Origin: Haloarcula salinisoli
Lineage (GTDB): Archaea > Halobacteriota > Halobacteria > Halobacteriales > Haloarculaceae
DNA length: 64,000 nucleotides
Direction: 5' to 3'
Assembly (NCBI RefSeq): GCF_019599405.1
Contig: NZ_RKLQ01000001.1
Location: forward strand, 1,302,001 to 1,366,000
The translations under genes were made by a program, and so were the position numbers. Under the pieces are notes generated by a model, which saw only the letters and a program-made list of their open reading frames with translations, did not search any database and was not told the DNA's origin. This document shows positions 8,591 to 16,993 of the stretch, piece by piece. Within the stretch, counting starts at the first letter, position 1; each line of letters opens with the position of its first letter.

Positions 8591-9001
8591 CGCGTGTTAG
8601 TGCTGGGGATACCCCGATTCCCCTCGGGTGGCTGCCGCGTGGTCGACACCGCCAGAGTGGCGATTCCACGTCCCAAAGCCCACCGAAAATGTGTTTGCCG
8701 ACGTCGTAGCACACGGGGCTTTTCGGTCGGTGAGGTCGCTGGTGGGGTGGGAGCAGCGCATATCTATAATTAACTTTCAAAAGGGTATAAGCGTTGTGTG
8801 AGAAACGGGACCACACGCCGTGAAATGTGGGAAATAGACACATACAACTGGACGAGTGTAGCGGCAAGCTGGTGTAAGTGAAAACAATCCACAAACGGAC
8901 CGCCACATTAGACAGGCCCTCACAGTAATCACGGTATGCGAGCCCACCACAGTCCACAGGAGTCTCGCAACGTTTTTGGCCGGCGGTCATGGACGACTTA
9001 C
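8591..9001. other. Intergenic spacer upstream of guaB
   Basis: This 411-bp spacer between divergent genes has no frame that looks coding. An AT-rich block at 8761-8790 (tatctataattaac, then gggtataagcg) looks like one or two archaeal promoters. Transcription from there toward guaB would leave a leader of about 200 nt. I see no recognisable RNA gene or riboswitch. Confidence 0.4.
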
Positions 9002-10486
9002 ATGGCGAACGATTCCGAGCCTTTCTCCGAGAAACTCCGCGTTCCGGAGGCGCTGACCTTCGACGACGTACTGCTGCGGCCGAAAGAGTCCCGGGTCGAA
9101 CCGGACGAAGCCGACACGGCGACACGCGTCTCGAAGAGTGTCGAGCTGAACGTCCCCGTCCTCACCGCGGCCATGGACACTGTCACCGAGAGCGACATGG
9201 CTATCGCGATGGCCCGCCAGGGCGGGCTGGGCGTGCTCCACCGCAACATGGACGCCGACGAGATGGCCGCCGAAATCGAGCGTGTCAAGCGCTACGACGA
9301 GCTCATCATCCGCGACGTCGTCACGGCTCACCCAGAACAGACCGTCCGAGAGGTCGACACGATGATGGACCGGAAGGGCGTCTCCGGCGCCCCCGTCGTC
9401 GACGACGAGACCGGCGAAGTCCTGGGTATCATCTCCGGGACCGACATCCGGCCGTACCTCGAGGTCGGCGAGTCCGACGCCGTCACCGAGGCCATGACCG
9501 ACGAGGTCATCACCGCCTCCGAGGACGTCACCCCGCGGGAAGCGCTCGAACTGATGTACGACCACAAGATAGAGCGCGTCCCCATCGTCGACGACGAGAA
9601 CCGCCTCGTCGGCCTCATCACGATGCGTGGCGTCCTGAAGCGCCGCGAGTACGACGACGCCGCCCGCGACGACGGCGGTCACCTCCGCGTCGGCGCCGCC
9701 GTCGGTCCCTTCGAGGTCGACCGCGCCGAGATCGCCGACGAGGCCGGTGCCGACGTGCTCTTTATCGACTGTGCTCACGCGCACAACGCGAACGTCATCG
9801 ACAGCGCCCGCGAGATCAAACAGACCGTCGAGGCAGACGTCGTGGTCGGCAACATCGGCACCAGCGAGGCCGCCGAGGCCGTCGTCGACTTCGCCGACGG
9901 CGTCAAGGTCGGCATCGGCCCGGGCTCTATCTGTACGACCCGCGTCGTCACCGGCGCCGGGATGCCCCAGATAACGGCCGTCTCGCAGGTCGCCGACGTG
10001 GCGAGCCAGCACGACGTCCCCGTCATCGCCGACGGTGGCATCACCTACTCCGGTGACGCCATCAAGGCCATCGCCGCCGGCGCGGACGCGGTGATGCTCG
10101 GCTCGTACTTCGCCGGCACCGACGAGGCCCCCGGCCGCGTCATTCAGATGAACGGCAAGAAGTACAAGCAGTACCGCGGCATGGGCTCGGTCGGCGCGAT
10201 GTCCGAGGGCGGCGGCGAACGCTACCTCAAGGAAGACGACGAGGACGAGGACTACGTTCCCGAGGGTGTCGAGGCCGCGACCCCCTACAAGGGGTCCCTC
10301 GCGTCCGAACTCCACCAGCTCGTCGGCGGGATGCAGTCGGGCATGGGCTACGTCGGTGCCGAGACCATCCCCGAGTTCAAGGAGCGTTCGGAGTTCGTCC
10401 GCGTCTCCTCGGCCGGCCACCAGGAGAGCCACCCCCACGACGTGATGATTACGGACGAAGCGCCGAACTACAGCCCCGACAACTGA
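9002..10486 (+). CDS. guaB: Inosine-5'-monophosphate dehydrogenase
   Basis: Oxidises IMP to XMP with NAD+, the committed step of GMP synthesis. A TIM barrel starts with [13 protein letters not shown] and is interrupted by two CBS domains (about residues 95-215) that bind regulatory nucleotides. The catalytic loop [13 protein letters not shown] carries the thioimidate Cys311. The IMP-binding stretch [11 protein letters not shown] and the flap [10 protein letters not shown] follow. The length of 494 aa is normal. ATG 9002 ([12 protein letters not shown]) is preferred to a frame opening 22 codons earlier, which has no conserved residues. Confidence 0.97.
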   Translation: MANDSEPFSEKLRVPEALTFDDVLLRPKESRVEPDEADTATRVSKSVELNVPVLTAAMDTVTESDMAIAMARQGGLGVLHRNMDADEMAAEIERVKRYDELIIRDVVTAHPEQTVREVDTMMDRKGVSGAPVVDDETGEVLGIISGTDIRPYLEVGESDAVTEAMTDEVITASEDVTPREALELMYDHKIERVPIVDDENRLVGLITMRGVLKRREYDDAARDDGGHLRVGAAVGPFEVDRAEIADEAGADVLFIDCAHAHNANVIDSAREIKQTVEADVVVGNIGTSEAAEAVVDFADGVKVGIGPGSICTTRVVTGAGMPQITAVSQVADVASQHDVPVIADGGITYSGDAIKAIAAGADAVMLGSYFAGTDEAPGRVIQMNGKKYKQYRGMGSVGAMSEGGGERYLKEDDEDEDYVPEGVEAATPYKGSLASELHQLVGGMQSGMGYVGAETIPEFKERSEFVRVSSAGHQESHPHDVMITDEAPNYSPDN

Positions 10487-10529
10487 CCACCGGCACAACG
10501 TTCTCTAGCGCGGGCGCCACAGTTTTCGT

Positions 10530-10967
10530 ATGACCGACTACACTCGCCACTTCGGCAGTGACGCCGACACTATCGAGATGGCCCACGCCGTCCGGCGCCG
10601 CGTATTTATCGAGGAACAGGGTGTCGACGAGGCCGTCGAGATGGACGGCCGCGACGACGCGGCCACACACGTCGTCCTCACCGACGGTTCCGACCCGGTC
10701 GCCACGGCCAGGTTCCGGTTCGCCGACCCGTCGACGGCCAAAATTGAACGCGTGGCGGTGCTGCCCGACTCCCGCGGCCAGGGGCTCGGCTCCCGTGTCA
10801 TGGACGCCGCCGAGTCCGCTGCCGTCGACGACGGCGCGACCGTGGCAGTCCTCCACGCACAGGTCAGTGTCCGTGGGTTCTACAGGGAACTGGGCTACGA
10901 GCCCGTCGGGGAACAGTTCGAAGAAGCCGGCATCCCACACGTCGAGATGCGAAGGCGGCTCGGTTGA
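10530..10967 (+). CDS. GNAT-family N-acetyltransferase (ElaA/YjcF-like)
   Basis: 145-aa acetyl-CoA-dependent acyltransferase. The N-terminal RRRVFIEEQGVDEAVEMDG segment is characteristic of the ElaA/YjcF branch. Motif A, KIERVAVLPDSRGQGLGSRVM, provides the pyrophosphate-binding loop RGQGLG. A C-terminal FYRELGYEPVGEQFEEAGIPHVEM strand-helix completes the fold. The substrate is unknown. It follows guaB by 43 bp in the same direction and may be cotranscribed. Confidence 0.85.
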   Translation: MTDYTRHFGSDADTIEMAHAVRRRVFIEEQGVDEAVEMDGRDDAATHVVLTDGSDPVATARFRFADPSTAKIERVAVLPDSRGQGLGSRVMDAAESAAVDDGATVAVLHAQVSVRGFYRELGYEPVGEQFEEAGIPHVEMRRRLG

Positions 10968-11025
10968 GACAGTCCGTACTTGGTGCCAGCAGCAGCCGAG
11001 AGACGTTCCCACAATCCGTGCGCGA

Positions 11026-11277
11026 CTACTCGCGGCCGGCCACCAGATAGACAATCGGGACCACGACACATAGCGGCAGGAACGTAAACCCGAGCATAAA
11101 CATCCCCAGGAAGTTCATTATCGCCCAGATGGTGGCGGTGTCGTTGCCGCGTTTCTTCGCGTCACTGTACACCCAGTAGCTGACGCCGATCGAAACGACG
11201 AACAGCACCAGTATGCCGAGGAGAATAAAAATGAAGAGCGTGCCCATGCCCGGCACCTGTAGTAGCTGGAAGAGCAT
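11026..11277 (-). CDS. Small membrane protein with two helices
   Basis: 83 aa. Two hydrophobic helices (about residues 12-36 and 52-78) flank a polar loop, SYWVYSDAKKRGNDTATIWA. The YSDAKKRG loop recurs in short haloarchaeal and bacterial membrane proteins of unknown role. A likely promoter is the AT-rich run at 11286-11310. It converges with the acetyltransferase gene. Confidence 0.65.
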   Translation of the reverse strand: MLFQLLQVPGMGTLFIFILLGILVLFVVSIGVSYWVYSDAKKRGNDTATIWAIMNFLGMFMLGFTFLPLCVVVPIVYLVAGRE

Positions 11278-11407
11278 TAGTTTCCGTTTTGTTTAAAACT
11301 GAAAATAATTTGGGGTAACTGCTAACCGGATAGTCGACCCCAGGAAAGGGAGCCTACCGGGAGTGAGCAATCGCGAAGCGATTGCGAGCCTCGACGGACT
11401 GTCCTTC

Positions 11408-11818
11408 GGTGTTTGAACCACGGCCGGAGCGACGCTTCCCTGATTCAAATCCTACTGTTGTTTCCACTGCTCACTGCCGTTCGCCGTGGCGTCAAGCCGC
11501 CACGAGCCTTCGCTCACTCTGTTCGCGAAGACGCAGGGAAACGGGTCGGAAGGGACTGAGCGAACCCGAAGGGTTCGCGAAGGTCGATAGGCGAGCGGAG
11601 CGAGCCTATCGGGATTTGAACCACCTGCACTTCGCTCGCTACCGCTCGCTCGTGCCATCGTTCAAATCCTACTGTTGTTTCCACTGCTCACTGTCGTTCG
11701 CCGTGGCGTCAAGCCGCCACGAGCCTTCGCTCACTCTGTTCGCGAAGACGCAGGAAAACTGGCTGGAAGGGATTTGAACCACGGTCAGAGCAAAGCTCTT
11801 CCCTGATTCAAATCCTTC
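11408..11818. repeat. Array of tRNA T-arm-derived inverted repeats and a 94-bp direct repeat
   Basis: Three cassettes, each running from a T-arm-like (g)ggatttgaacca to an inverted ttcaaatcc, lie at 11410-11453, 11613-11670 and 11770-11818, ending 46 bp before tRNA-Lys. A 94-bp direct repeat (11444-11537 and 11661-11754) differs at a single base and begins with the ttcaaatcc end. The 586-bp gap 11278-11863 holds no convincing gene. The structure suggests repeated insertion and excision at a tRNA-derived attachment sequence. Confidence 0.6.
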
Positions 11819-11863
11819 CGCCCGGTTCGCGAGCCGCCTCACTTCGTTCGGCGGTCCGCTGTA

Positions 11864-11937
11864 CGGGCCGGAAGGGATTTGAACCCTCGACCGACGGCTT
11901 AAGAGGCCGTCGCTCTGCCAGACTGAGCTACCGGCCC
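11864..11937 (-). tRNA. trnK: tRNA-Lys (anticodon CTT)
   Basis: The minus-strand sequence has the acceptor stem GGGCCGG / CCGGCCC with discriminator G, a D-arm with AGCTCAG, an anticodon stem-loop ACGGC-CTCTTAA-GCCGT giving anticodon CTT, and the T-arm GAGGGTTCAAATCCCTT. No intron and no encoded CCA. Confidence 0.95.
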
Positions 11938-11964
11938 TGCGTGTATCGATTACGGAGGGGTTTG

Positions 11965-11970
11965 TATATA
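11965..11970 (-). promoter_or_regulatory. TATA box of tRNA-Lys
   Basis: TATATA lies 28-33 bp upstream of the tRNA-Lys 5' end, the usual distance for an archaeal TBP site. Confidence 0.55.
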
Positions 11971-12056
11971 CGTTTCCTTTCCACCCGGCGGCTGTTCCGT
12001 CTACCCCCCGGAATCTGGGGCATCCTGCCCGCCGGAGTGGACCGAGTACGGGGCAG

Positions 12057-13091
12057 TCAGTAACTGAAGTCGTACTCGATCGTGTCGATCTTGCCGGTCA
12101 CCGTGGCCGTGTTGCCGTCGGTGTTGATCTTGATGTCCCGGAGTTCACTGAGGTTCCCCTCACCGGTGTCGTTCGCTTCGACCCACTCCTCTATGTCGCC
12201 TTCGTTGACATCGCCCTCGCTCCCGAAGACGAAGACGTACTGAATTTTGGTCGTATCGCCGTTGAAGGTATCCGCCTGGCCGTACCCGATGAGCCCGTCG
12301 AACTCCCGCGAGCGAACGTCCTCATCTGGACCGTCTTCCGAACCGACCTCGTCATCGTAGAGGTCCAGCGAGATGCTGACTCCCTTGTCGGTCGAATCGA
12401 CCAGCGTCTTGAACTCCTCGTTGTTATCGACGAGCCGATTGTCGCCGCTTTCGCCAGTGTCGATAATGCCCTTGGCGACGTCCTCGGCCGAGACCGAGTC
12501 GGATTCGTTGCCATCGTTGGACACGCGGTTCCCTTGGACGATGGTCCCGTCGCCGATGGCGTACGCTCGCCCGGGCTCTTCCTGGTCGGCCCGAACGTAT
12601 ATTTCGTAGCCCTCGTGTGTGGTCTCGGACTCGTACTCGTAGCCTGCTGTGCTGTCGTCGTTGCTGCCGAACCCGGAGTCGGTAGGCGTCTCCCTGCTGG
12701 ATTCGAGTTCCGCTTTGATGCTCTCCGTGTCGAACGAACCAGTGACGATGCTACCGTCGGGAACGCTCATTCCCATGTTGATGTTTTCCGCTCGAATACC
12801 GAGCTGCCGGGAGCTGTTACTCTTGAGGCTCAGCAGAAAGTCCTCGTTGAGGTTCCCGCTGTTAGAGAGCGCCTTTTTCGTACTGAAGGCGAAGACGTCG
12901 ATCCCCTCGGCGTCGCTCTCGAACGTATCCGGCTCGTACACCCAGTTGGAGTAGCTACTGATACCAGCGCCGCCACCGCCGGGAATGAGGTCCTGAATCG
13001 CGCTACAGCCGGACAAGCTTCCGACTGCGCCCAGTGCTGTCGCCCCCGCCCCCACTCGCATCAACTTTCGTCGTGTAATATCTTCGGACAT
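12057..13091 (-). CDS. Tat-exported lipoprotein of unknown function
   Basis: 344 aa. The start is set at 13091 because MSEDITRRKLMRVGAGATAL begins a twin-arginine signal ending in a lipobox (LSGC), so the mature protein should be anchored outside the membrane. The longer upstream frame has no conserved character. The mature part is acidic and rich in Ser, Asp and Gly, with alternating beta-type segments (VFAFSTKKAL, YEIYVRADQ, YVFVFGSEGD). I recognise no domain. Confidence 0.7.
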   Translation of the reverse strand: MSEDITRRKLMRVGAGATALGAVGSLSGCSAIQDLIPGGGGAGISSYSNWVYEPDTFESDAEGIDVFAFSTKKALSNSGNLNEDFLLSLKSNSSRQLGIRAENINMGMSVPDGSIVTGSFDTESIKAELESSRETPTDSGFGSNDDSTAGYEYESETTHEGYEIYVRADQEEPGRAYAIGDGTIVQGNRVSNDGNESDSVSAEDVAKGIIDTGESGDNRLVDNNEEFKTLVDSTDKGVSISLDLYDDEVGSEDGPDEDVRSREFDGLIGYGQADTFNGDTTKIQYVFVFGSEGDVNEGDIEEWVEANDTGEGNLSELRDIKINTDGNTATVTGKIDTIEYDFSY

Positions 13092-13224
13092 TGTGGTCTT
13101 GTGTTTATTCACACTAATATAATCCTTACTACTCAAGTCCGATACAGTACCGAAACGAACGATGCGAGACACGAATTCGGTCACGGAACCGTAGTTGCTG
13201 TCGTGACAGACTGCGGAGACGGTG

Positions 13225-13233
13225 TAATATAAG
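13225..13233 (+). promoter_or_regulatory. TATA box of the TrkA-N/DHH gene
   Basis: taatataag is centred about 30 bp before ATG 13259. Transcription would begin at or next to that ATG, which supports a leaderless message and the choice of 13259 over the internal ATGs at 13283 and 13292. Confidence 0.5.
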
Positions 13234-13258
13234 TGTGTGCCGACCACACTGCTTGCCA

Positions 13259-14713
13259 ATGAGTGCTGCCAGTGGCATTACGATGGCGTCGATGTCTACC
13301 TACGCCATCCTCGGGTGCGGGAGCGTGGGACACGCCGTGGCGGAGGAACTCGTCGACGAAGGGAAAGACGTCCTGATTCTGGACGCCGACGAGGGCCGCG
13401 TCGAGGCGCTGCGCGACCAGGACCTGAACGCCCAGCAGGCCGATATCGGGGACGAACACGTCGCCGAGACAGTCCACGACCGGGACGTTATCCTCATCAT
13501 GTCACCGGACGTGACAGCCAACGCCGAGGCAGTCCGGAACATCCGCGCGGCCGACGGCGAGCAATTTATCGTCGCCCGCGCGGACGACCCCGTCTCGGCC
13601 GACGAACTGACCGAACTCGGCGCCGACGTGGTGATCAATCCCTCGGCGGTTATCGCCGACTCGGCGCTCCGTGCGCTGGAGACGGGCGAACTGGAGTACA
13701 AGGCCTCGCAGCTTGGCGACGTCATCGACGCCACGGAGGAGCGGATGGCGATTCTCATCCATCGCTCGCCGGACCCGGATTCCATCGCATCGGCGGCGGC
13801 ACTGCGGGCCATCGCGAGGAGCCGCGACGTCGAGGCGGATATCATCTACGAGGGCGAAATCGGCCACCAGGAGAACCGCGCGTTCGTGAACCTGCTGGGC
13901 ATCGAACTCGCCTCTCGCGAGGACGTCGAGCTGTCCGCGTTCGATACGTTCGCACTCGTCGACGTGGCGAAAGGGGGTGAGGTGAGCGTCGACGAGATCG
14001 ACATCATCATCGACCACTACGAGCACGACGAGGAGTACGACGCCGCGTTCTCCGATATCCGGCCGAACGTCTCCGCGACCTCGACGATTCTGACGAAGTA
14101 CATCCAGGAGCTGGACCTCACGCTCGACCAGACCGTCGCCACGGCCCTGCTATACGGTATTCGCGCCGAGACACTGGATTTCAAACGCGACACGACGCCG
14201 GCGGACCTGACCGCCGCCGCCTACCTCTACCCCTTCGCCGACCACGACACGCTGGAACAGGTCGAGTCGCCGTCGATGAGTCCGGAGACGCTGGACGTAC
14301 TCGCGGAAGCGATACGGAACCGGGAGGTCCAGGGGAGCCACCTCGTCTCGAACGCGGGCTTCATCCGCGACCGTGACGCCCTCTCACAGGCGGCCCAGCA
14401 CCTTCTCAACCTGGAAGGGATCACCACCACTGCCGTCTTCGCTATCGCCGACGACACCATCTATCTGGCCGCCCGCTCGAAGGACATCCGCATGAATATC
14501 GGCAAGGTGCTCGCCGACGCCTTCGGCGGGATGGGTGAGACGGCGGGCCACTCGACGGACGCCAGCGTCGAGATTCCGCTGGGCATTTTCACCGGGCTGG
14601 ACACGAGCGACGACAACCGCGACACACTGTTGGAACTGACCGAAGAAGCAGTCAAACGAAAACTGTTCGAGGCGATGGGCGTCGATAGCGGCGAAGGCTC
14701 GAACGGGAACTAG
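13259..14713 (+). CDS. TrkA-N (RCK) domain fused to a DHH/DHHA1 phosphoesterase
   Basis: 484 aa. The N-terminus is a dinucleotide-binding TrkA-N fold (YAILGCGSVGHAVAEEL, residues 15-130). The DHH domain has HRSPDPDSIA near residue 170, the second Asp in ALVDVAKGG and a third motif that reads DHY (residues 252-254) in place of DHH. A DHHA1-type domain with GGMGETAGHSTDASVEIPLG ends the protein. Related proteins hydrolyse nucleotides or cyclic dinucleotides, so an NAD- or redox-sensing nucleotidase is plausible. The final 4 bp overlap the convergent PRC-barrel gene. Confidence 0.8.
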   Translation: MSAASGITMASMSTYAILGCGSVGHAVAEELVDEGKDVLILDADEGRVEALRDQDLNAQQADIGDEHVAETVHDRDVILIMSPDVTANAEAVRNIRAADGEQFIVARADDPVSADELTELGADVVINPSAVIADSALRALETGELEYKASQLGDVIDATEERMAILIHRSPDPDSIASAAALRAIARSRDVEADIIYEGEIGHQENRAFVNLLGIELASREDVELSAFDTFALVDVAKGGEVSVDEIDIIIDHYEHDEEYDAAFSDIRPNVSATSTILTKYIQELDLTLDQTVATALLYGIRAETLDFKRDTTPADLTAAAYLYPFADHDTLEQVESPSMSPETLDVLAEAIRNREVQGSHLVSNAGFIRDRDALSQAAQHLLNLEGITTTAVFAIADDTIYLAARSKDIRMNIGKVLADAFGGMGETAGHSTDASVEIPLGIFTGLDTSDDNRDTLLELTEEAVKRKLFEAMGVDSGEGSNGN

Positions 14714-15015
14714 GCCGGGACCTCTTCTTCGTCCGTCTCGTCGTCGGGTTGGTGGAGTCGCTCCACGATGTCGTTGACGATGACCACGTCACCGACGGCC
14801 TGAACCCAGCGGTACGGAATGATGACCCCGCGAGCGCTCCGTGCCTCCGAGGAGAACAGTTCGTTGTTCAGCTGGTGCAGCGCCAGGCCGGTGACAGTCT
14901 GTCGTTCCAGGTCGAGGCGGATGTCTTCGACTTCGCCGACGAAGACCCCGTTTTTCGAATACACTTCCCGCCCCACCAGCGTCGTAATCTCCTGAGGAAT
15001 CTTCTCAGTTTCCAT
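14710..15015 (-). CDS. PRC-barrel domain protein
   Basis: 101 aa. The PRC-barrel signature is clear: ITTLVGREVYSKNGVFVGEVEDIRLD, then VTGLALHQLN and IIPYRWVQAVGDVVIV. It is small and soluble, with a short acidic tail. Such stand-alone barrels in archaea are linked to RNA processing or cell division (the CdpB proteins), and this one cannot be assigned. The 3' end overlaps the DHH gene by 4 bp. Confidence 0.85.
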   Translation of the reverse strand: METEKIPQEITTLVGREVYSKNGVFVGEVEDIRLDLERQTVTGLALHQLNNELFSSEARSARGVIIPYRWVQAVGDVVIVNDIVERLHQPDDETDEEEVPA

Positions 15016-15136
15016 ACCCCGTCTCAGTACCGGGCGGGTATTAAATGTTCATTGCGCGTCAGACGGGCGTCCTCGGTTCGGACCCTGACTGCACAGTGTC
15101 CGGGGCCTTTTCACCGCTGAGACCGTAGCCAGCCTG

Positions 15137-15577
15137 ATGCCCGAGGTCAGCGTGTCCGTCGAGGTCCCGGCCGCCCCCGAGACTGTCTGGTCGGTGTTGA
15201 CCGACACCGAGGCCTACCCCCAGTGGAACACGCTGCTCTCGGTACGTGGCGAGTTCGCCGTCGGCGAGACCGTCGCCGTTCGGCTCTCGATTCCCGGCCT
15301 TCCGACCGTCCCCATCTCCCCGGAGATTACAGCCGTCGAGCCCGGGCGGGCCCTACGGTGGCGCTCGCGGCTGTTCGGTATCGAGGCCGACCACGCGTTC
15401 CTGCTTGAGCCACTCGAGGACGGCGGGACGCGGTTCGTTCAGACCGAACAGTTCAGCGGGGCGATGGCGGGGCCGGTCCTGGCCCGGTTCGAGCGGCGGA
15501 TTCGACGCGGATTCGAGCAGATGAACGTCGGACTGTGCCGCCGAGCCACAGAACTCACCGACGACGCCACGCGCTAG
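15137..15577 (+). CDS. SRPBCC-fold protein (polyketide cyclase-like)
   Basis: 146 aa. It begins with the typical VEVPAAPETVWSVLTDTEAYPQWNTLL and has the later strand pair RALRWRSRLFGIEADHAFLLEP and a C-terminal long helix (FERRIRRGFEQMNVGLCR). This helix-grip fold binds hydrophobic ligands. The ligand is unknown. The gene ends one base before the stop of the convergent gene at 15579. Confidence 0.85.
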   Translation: MPEVSVSVEVPAAPETVWSVLTDTEAYPQWNTLLSVRGEFAVGETVAVRLSIPGLPTVPISPEITAVEPGRALRWRSRLFGIEADHAFLLEPLEDGGTRFVQTEQFSGAMAGPVLARFERRIRRGFEQMNVGLCRRATELTDDATR

Positions 15578-15578
15578 C

Positions 15579-16112
15579 TCAACGGCGGTCCACTTCGGTG
15601 TCGACGCTCAGGCGGAGCCGGTCGCAGGTTTCCTCGCCGACGGCGTCCCCGACCAGCGTGTATATCCCTGTGATGTCGTGGTCCTCGGCCAGTTCCGTCA
15701 GATGGTCCACGAAGCGGACGACACGGTTCTCCGCGGCGTACATGAGAAAGACGTTGAGGTTCTCGACGAGGAGATAACCGCTCTCGCCGAGGGCCTCGAA
15801 AGCCCTGGAGAGACGCATGCTCAGCCCCGTGAGGTCGTCGGGAACCAGCGGGTCACAGGTCCACATCGGCCCCTCGTACTCCGTCTCGGCGCCCGATATC
15901 GGGATGTGGGCGACGGCCGAAAGCTCCGCGCCCTCCTCTGCGAGCCGGTCAGCGACGGTCGCTGAGGGCTTCGAGGAGACGACGATGACGTTCCGGGATG
16001 CGTCGGCCGGCAGGTGGGCTATCGGTGATTGCATGGACGACAGTGACAGGAGGAGCTGTGTCCCCTGCTCCAGCGACAGCTCCGGCTGGAGGGCGTCCTC
16101 GTTAGCACTCAC
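15579..16112 (-). CDS. KaiC/RecA-like degenerate haloarchaeal protein (DUF7504-like)
   Basis: About 177 aa, GTG start at 16112 (MSANEDALQPEL); a second GTG five codons upstream is possible. The alternating strands NVIVVSSKPSATVADRLAE, YLLVENLNVFLMYA and ITGIYTLVGDAVGE recall RecA/KaiC folds, but there is no Walker A motif, so ATP hydrolysis is unlikely. Comparable proteins act in haloarchaeal signalling. The AT-rich ataaataatt at 16193-16202 could be its promoter. Confidence 0.6.
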   Translation of the reverse strand: MSANEDALQPELSLEQGTQLLLSLSSMQSPIAHLPADASRNVIVVSSKPSATVADRLAEEGAELSAVAHIPISGAETEYEGPMWTCDPLVPDDLTGLSMRLSRAFEALGESGYLLVENLNVFLMYAAENRVVRFVDHLTELAEDHDITGIYTLVGDAVGEETCDRLRLSVDTEVDRR

Positions 16113-16306
16113 TCCTCGCCACCCCACTCCCAGGCCCTGACGCTACTCCCCACATGGATACTACCCTTGTTGTTCAGGATTCAGCCCGGAATATAAATAA
16201 TTTGTGTGTACAATAATGACAGTTGGAGTGATACGTGGCCCAGAACGCGTCTCGAACGGCGGTCCGCTTTCGACTCTTTCATGTAGCCGGTGGTCCACCG
16301 CCAACC

Positions 16307-16993
16307 ATGAGCTTCAGGGTGCATCGCCGACTCAGCCGGGCCGACTCCGTAACGCTGTGTAACGCGGTCGTCGGCTTCGCCGCCGGGGTCGTGGCGTTTA
16401 CCGACCTCCAGCTTGCCGCGCGGCTCATCCTGCTTTCGGTCATCGTCGACGCGCTAGACGGTATCACGGCCCGCAATGGGGAAAGCTCCGACGTCGGCCC
16501 GCTGCTTGACTCCATCACTGACGTGCTCTCGTTTGGCGTCACGCCGAGCCTGTTCGTCTACGTCGTGTTACGGTCGAACTACGGGGCGGTCGGCGAGACG
16601 ACCGCGTTCGTCTCCGTCGGCCTGCTCGCCGTCGCCTCGCTGTACGCCGTCTTCTCTATCCTCCGGACGGCCTTTTATACGACCTACTTCGACGGCGCCG
16701 AGGAGCGGCCCGGGATGCCAAACTCCCTGGGAGCGATACTGCTGGCGACGGCCTATCTGGCCGGTGTCACCGACCCCGTCGCTATCACGGTGGGTGCGAC
16801 CGCGCTCGCGGTCGCACAGGTCTCGCCCTTCGATTACCCCAAGCCGGGAGTCAAAACGGTGGGGCCGATGGGCGTCGTCCTCTTCGGGGCCGTCGTGGCC
16901 CCGACCGAATTCGGTCGGGCTGCCCCCCGCCTGATGCTCGCCATTGCGCTCCTGTTTTTCGCCCTCGGCCCGCGCTATTACTGGGCCGATTAG
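16307..16993 (+). CDS. pssA: Archaetidylserine synthase-type CDP-alcohol phosphatidyltransferase
   Basis: 228-aa membrane enzyme predicted to join serine to CDP-archaeol, making archaetidylserine, a precursor of archaetidylethanolamine. The CDP-alcohol motif DALDGITAR...G...D...D sits near residues 48-72, with seven rather than the usual eight residues between AR and G. About six helices follow. ATG 16307 (MSFRVHRRLSRADS) is chosen over a GTG 24 codons earlier. In haloarchaea this enzyme supports archaeosortase-dependent protein sorting. The last 4 bp overlap the convergent hydrolase. Confidence 0.85.
   Translation: MSFRVHRRLSRADSVTLCNAVVGFAAGVVAFTDLQLAARLILLSVIVDALDGITARNGESSDVGPLLDSITDVLSFGVTPSLFVYVVLRSNYGAVGETTAFVSVGLLAVASLYAVFSILRTAFYTTYFDGAEERPGMPNSLGAILLATAYLAGVTDPVAITVGATALAVAQVSPFDYPKPGVKTVGPMGVVLFGAVVAPTEFGRAAPRLMLAIALLFFALGPRYYWAD

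Noticed and set aside
8591-9001. A structural RNA (SRP, RNase P or a riboswitch) in the guaB upstream spacer
   Set aside because: No conserved core sequences of these RNAs could be found by eye.
8987-10498. 503-codon open frame antisense to guaB
   Set aside because: High-GC shadow frame: composition (Val/Asp/Gly/Leu) and lack of motifs, with an unmistakable guaB on the other strand.
11380-11860. Extra tRNA genes suggested by several ggatttgaacca / ttcaaatcc segments
   Set aside because: Only T-arm-like pieces are present; no acceptor, D or anticodon arms can be paired.
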